NCBI GenBank assembly: GCA_902542855.1
Contig: CACBWE010000008.1
Location: 1-37,776 of the forward strand
From: an uncultured Pelagibacteraceae bacterium
GTDB lineage: Bacteria; Pseudomonadota; Alphaproteobacteria; Pelagibacterales; Pelagibacteraceae
DNA: 37,776 bases
Direction: 5' to 3'
Positions within the stretch are counted from its first letter, which is position 1, and every line of letters starts with the position of its first letter. The notes beneath the pieces are model-generated. The model did not search any database, was not told the DNA's origin, and saw only the letters and a list, made by a program, of their open reading frames with translations. Position numbers and translations under genes: made by a program. Positions 35,444 to 37,776 of the stretch are shown here, piece by piece.

Positions 35444-35635
35444 ATGAGAAACCCGATTAAATTTATACAAGAAGTTAAGCAAGAGGCTTTTAAAGTAACG
35501 TGGCCAACTTGGAAAGAGACTTTGCAAGGTGCTTTAATGGTATTTGTTATGGCAGTTGTTATGTCTTTATTTTTCCTGTTTTTAGATCAGGTTTTGAAAT
35601 TTTTCTTAGAACTTTTACTAAAAGTGAGTATTTAA
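35444..35635 (+). CDS. secE: Preprotein translocase subunit SecE
   Basis: 63 residues. The amphipathic N-terminal helix FIQEVKQEAFKVTWPTWKET and one transmembrane helix at about 29-55 are diagnostic of the minimal SecE. It clamps SecY in the inner membrane. Its TAA shares one base with the nusG ATG. Confidence 0.95.
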   Translation: MRNPIKFIQEVKQEAFKVTWPTWKETLQGALMVFVMAVVMSLFFLFLDQVLKFFLELLLKVSI

Positions 35636-36165
35636 TGAAAAATTGGTACATAGTTCAATCTCATTCAAGCTTTGAAAATAAAGTTGCAGCCCTAATCAAA
35701 GAAGAAGCAGATAAAGCTAAAATTTCTGAAAAATTTGAGGAAATTATTGTACCAACTCATGATGTTACAGAAGTTAAGAGAGGTAAAAGGGTTCAAAGAA
35801 AAAAAAAATATTTTCCAGGGTATGTATTAATTAAAAGTGAGATGGATAATAATATTTATCACATGATTAAAAACATAAAGAGAGTTAGTGGTTTCTTGGG
35901 TACAAAAGGTATTCCTGTTCCAGTTTCAGATAAAGAGGTAGAGAAGATTTTAGGCCAGATTAAAGATGGTGTTGCTCAGCCTAAATCGGGAGTAGATTAC
36001 AGTGTTGGTGAAAAAGTACAGGTCGTAGATGGCCCATTTGCTTCATTTACTGGAATGATTGAAGAAATAGATGAAGAAAAAGCTAGACTTAAGGTGTCAG
36101 TTTCTATATTTGGTCGTCCTACACCAGTAGATTTAGAATATAATCAGGTTGAGAAAGTAAGTTAA
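35635..36165 (+). CDS. nusG: Transcription termination/antitermination protein NusG
   Basis: 176 residues from the ATG at 35635-35637. A longer in-frame opening back to 35500 only reads secE in the wrong frame. NGN domain: [17 protein letters not shown] to the VSGFLG segment; KOW domain: [22 protein letters not shown]. It links RNA polymerase with Rho or ribosomes. It overlaps secE and rplK by one base each. Confidence 0.96.
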   Translation: MKNWYIVQSHSSFENKVAALIKEEADKAKISEKFEEIIVPTHDVTEVKRGKRVQRKKKYFPGYVLIKSEMDNNIYHMIKNIKRVSGFLGTKGIPVPVSDKEVEKILGQIKDGVAQPKSGVDYSVGEKVQVVDGPFASFTGMIEEIDEEKARLKVSVSIFGRPTPVDLEYNQVEKVS

Positions 36166-36590
36166 TGGCAAAAGAAATTAGTGGATTTATAAAATTACAA
36201 ATTAAAGGTGGTCAAGCCAACCCAGCTCCACCAGTTGGTCCTGCATTAGGTCAACGAGGTGTAAATATAATGGAATTTTGTAAAGCTTTTAATGACAAAA
36301 CGAAATCAATGGCAGGCAAACCTGTGCCAGTTGAAATTACAGTATATAAAGATAAAAAATTTGATTTTAAAATTAAATCACCTCCAGCATCATTTTATAT
36401 TAAAGAAGCTGTAAAACTGAAAGGTGGTTCAAATGAGCCAGGAAGAAACATTGTTGCTTCTATCTCCAAAAAACAATTAGAGAGTATAGCTAAAGAAAAA
36501 ATGAATGATTTAAATGCACATGATATTGAAGAAGCTATAAAAATTATTGCTGGATCAGCTAGATCTATGGGTATTGAGGTAAAGGAATAA
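36165..36590 (+). CDS. rplK: 50S ribosomal protein L11
   Basis: 141 residues. [35 protein letters not shown] and the C-terminal rRNA-binding [10 protein letters not shown] segment are typical. L11 forms the GTPase-associated centre. It overlaps nusG and rplA by one base. Confidence 0.97.
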   Translation: MAKEISGFIKLQIKGGQANPAPPVGPALGQRGVNIMEFCKAFNDKTKSMAGKPVPVEITVYKDKKFDFKIKSPPASFYIKEAVKLKGGSNEPGRNIVASISKKQLESIAKEKMNDLNAHDIEEAIKIIAGSARSMGIEVKE

Positions 36591-37279
36591 TGACATCTAA
36601 AAGATATAAAAAATTACCTGAAAAGACTAAAGACTTGAACGCTGAGTCTATCGAAAAATTATTATCTGAACTTAAGAAAAACTGTACAACTAAATTTGAT
36701 GAGTCTTTAGATTTAAGTTTCCAAATAAACAATAAACAAAAGAAAAGTGAAGTTAATATTAGAACAGTTGTTAACTTACCTGGTGGTACAGGTAAAAAAG
36801 TTAAAGTTGCTGTTGTTTGTGAAGATAATAAAGCTCAAGATGCAAAAGATGCAGGAGCAGATGTTGTGGGTGGTGATGAATTTGTTGAGAGAATTAAAGC
36901 AGGAGAATTAAATTTTGAAAAATTAATTTGTACACCAGGAATGATGATTAAACTTTCTAAATTAGGAAAAGTTTTAGGACCAAAAGGTTTGATGCCTAAT
37001 CCTAAACTTGGATCGGTTTCAGATAACATCAAAGAGGCAGTAACTAATGCTAAATCTGGTCAAGTAGAAATTAGAAATGATAAAGATGGAAATATCGGAG
37101 TTAGTATTGGTAAAAAATCTTTCAGCGATGATAAATTATTAATGAATTTCAATGCAATCTTAGATGCTTTAGAAAAAGAAAAATCAAACAACACATTAAA
37201 GGGCGATTTAATAAGAAGTGTATTTGCTACATCTACAATGGGAGTCTCATACAAAGTTAAACTGGGGAAATCGATATAA
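36590..37279 (+). CDS. rplA: 50S ribosomal protein L1
   Basis: 229 residues. The central signature (TPGMMIKLSKLGKVLGPKGL followed by MPNPKLGSV) and the VEIRNDKDGNIGVSIGKKSF segment identify L1, which forms the L1 stalk and can repress its own operon. The start overlaps the rplK stop by one base. Confidence 0.97.
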   Translation: MTSKRYKKLPEKTKDLNAESIEKLLSELKKNCTTKFDESLDLSFQINNKQKKSEVNIRTVVNLPGGTGKKVKVAVVCEDNKAQDAKDAGADVVGGDEFVERIKAGELNFEKLICTPGMMIKLSKLGKVLGPKGLMPNPKLGSVSDNIKEAVTNAKSGQVEIRNDKDGNIGVSIGKKSFSDDKLLMNFNAILDALEKEKSNNTLKGDLIRSVFATSTMGVSYKVKLGKSI

Positions 37280-37281
37280 TT

Positions 37282-37776
37282 ATGATGAACAAAGAACAAA
37301 AGAAAAATTATATTGAAGAAATGACTGGTAAGTTTGAAAACAGCAAAGCTGTCATGGTTACTCATTATCAAGGTTTGACTATGACCCAGTTAGATGAATT
37401 AAGAGCTAAAATGAGAGAACATGGCATCATTTTTAAAATTACGAAAAACAGAATTACAAAGTTAGCTTTAGAAAAAACAAAGTGTAAAGATTTATCAAAT
37501 TTATTTACCGGTCCTACAGCAGTTGCGTTTGGTGAGGATGCTATCATGTCTGCAAGAATTCTTTCAAAATTTGCTAAAGATAACGAAAACTTAAAATTAA
37601 TTGGTGGAATAATGGATGATGAGGTCTTAGATTCGGCCGGTGTCCAAAAAGTAGCAAGTTTACCTACATTAGATGAAGCAAGAGCCAATATTGTAGGTAT
37701 TTTGAACGCTTCTGCATCCAAATTAATCAGTATTTTGCTTGCACATTCAGAAAAAATGAGTAGTTTGTCGGCAGAA
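37282..37776 (+). CDS. rplJ: 50S ribosomal protein L10, 3' end outside window
   Basis: 165 codons are visible from the ATG at 37282 (a second ATG follows immediately at 37285). KEQKKNYIEEMTGKFENSK, VMVTHYQGLTM, FKITKNRITKLAL and FTGPTAVAFGED are typical of L10, the base of the L7/L12 stalk. The family is about 170 residues, so only a few are missing. Only 2 bp separate it from rplA, so there is no space for a long L10-binding leader. Confidence 0.95.
   Translation, partial: MMNKEQKKNYIEEMTGKFENSKAVMVTHYQGLTMTQLDELRAKMREHGIIFKITKNRITKLALEKTKCKDLSNLFTGPTAVAFGEDAIMSARILSKFAKDNENLKLIGGIMDDEVLDSAGVQKVASLPTLDEARANIVGILNASASKLISILLAHSEKMSSLSAE

Noticed and set aside
35500-35634. N-terminal extension of NusG
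   Set aside because: It overlaps secE in another frame; canonical NusG starts at KNWYIVQ and the ATG at 35635 shares a base with the secE stop.

Overview
The window is a visibly AT-rich, very gene-dense bacterial chromosome segment. Gene content and style point to an alphaproteobacterium of the SAR11 clade (Candidatus Pelagibacter or a close relative): tiny or negative intergenic spacers, Lys/Asn/Ile-rich proteins, the purS-purQ-purL-bolA-grxD order, a methylcitrate cluster and a tRNA/tuf/secE/nusG/rplKAJ block. The assignment rests on pattern recognition, not a search.

Layout. 1-1669: the end of an unknown charged protein and a phosphomannomutase-type enzyme. 1772-4788: ribonucleotide reductase nrdA-nrdB behind a probable NrdR double box. 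4794-9053 (minus): prpD-prpB-prpC (propionate oxidation by the 2-methylcitrate cycle) preceded by gph. 9123-13749 (plus): a stand-alone GlmU acetyltransferase domain, glmS, class II DAHP synthase and nadE. 13795-18327 (plus): cysS, citramalate synthase, a DUF1989 protein and trmJ in overlapping or near-overlapping order, then rpsD with its own promoter. 18986-26213 (minus): a nine-gene run sfsA-map-purB-purC-purS-purQ-purL-bolA-grxD. 26234-29426: a CinA-type domain protein, a gamma-glutamylcyclotransferase-like protein and a probable glucosylglycerate synthase/phosphatase pair. 29521-32990: an accessory zone described below. 33024-37776: rlmB, then tRNA-Tyr, tRNA-Gly, tuf, tRNA-Trp, secE, nusG, rplK, rplA and a truncated rplJ, the familiar bacterial tuf-to-rpl block.

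Most notable region. Between gpgP and rlmB sit two very small islands built to the same plan. Island 1 (29521-30632) lies between two identical 43-bp copies of the 5' half of tRNA-Leu(UAA). Island 2 (32114-32968) lies between two identical 54-bp copies of the 3' part of tRNA-Thr(UGU). Inside each, about 51-58 bp from each tRNA repeat, are tandem 11-bp repeats (CTAGTGTAGTT in island 1; a TGGCAACAAT-type unit in island 2). The space between the repeats is almost entirely one or two small genes for envelope or secreted proteins: a PH-domain membrane protein plus a small secreted protein, and a lipoprotein. No integrase is present. The simplest reading is attL/attR of tyrosine-recombinase-type elements with arm-type binding sites, reduced to core, arms and cargo: non-autonomous cassettes that would need an integrase supplied in trans. 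Island 1 is unusual because it duplicates the 5' half of the tRNA, so the intact tRNA-Leu and the nadK gene 4 nt behind it must now be transcribed from element-borne DNA.

How the genes work together. The core genes cover dNTP synthesis, purine synthesis, amino-sugar synthesis, aromatic and isoleucine precursors, NAD(P) synthesis (nadE, nadK), propionyl-CoA disposal, compatible-solute synthesis and translation. Several promoters put the -10 hexamer only 6-12 nt before the ATG (nrdA, rpsD, sfsA, gpgP), suggesting many leaderless or near-leaderless mRNAs.
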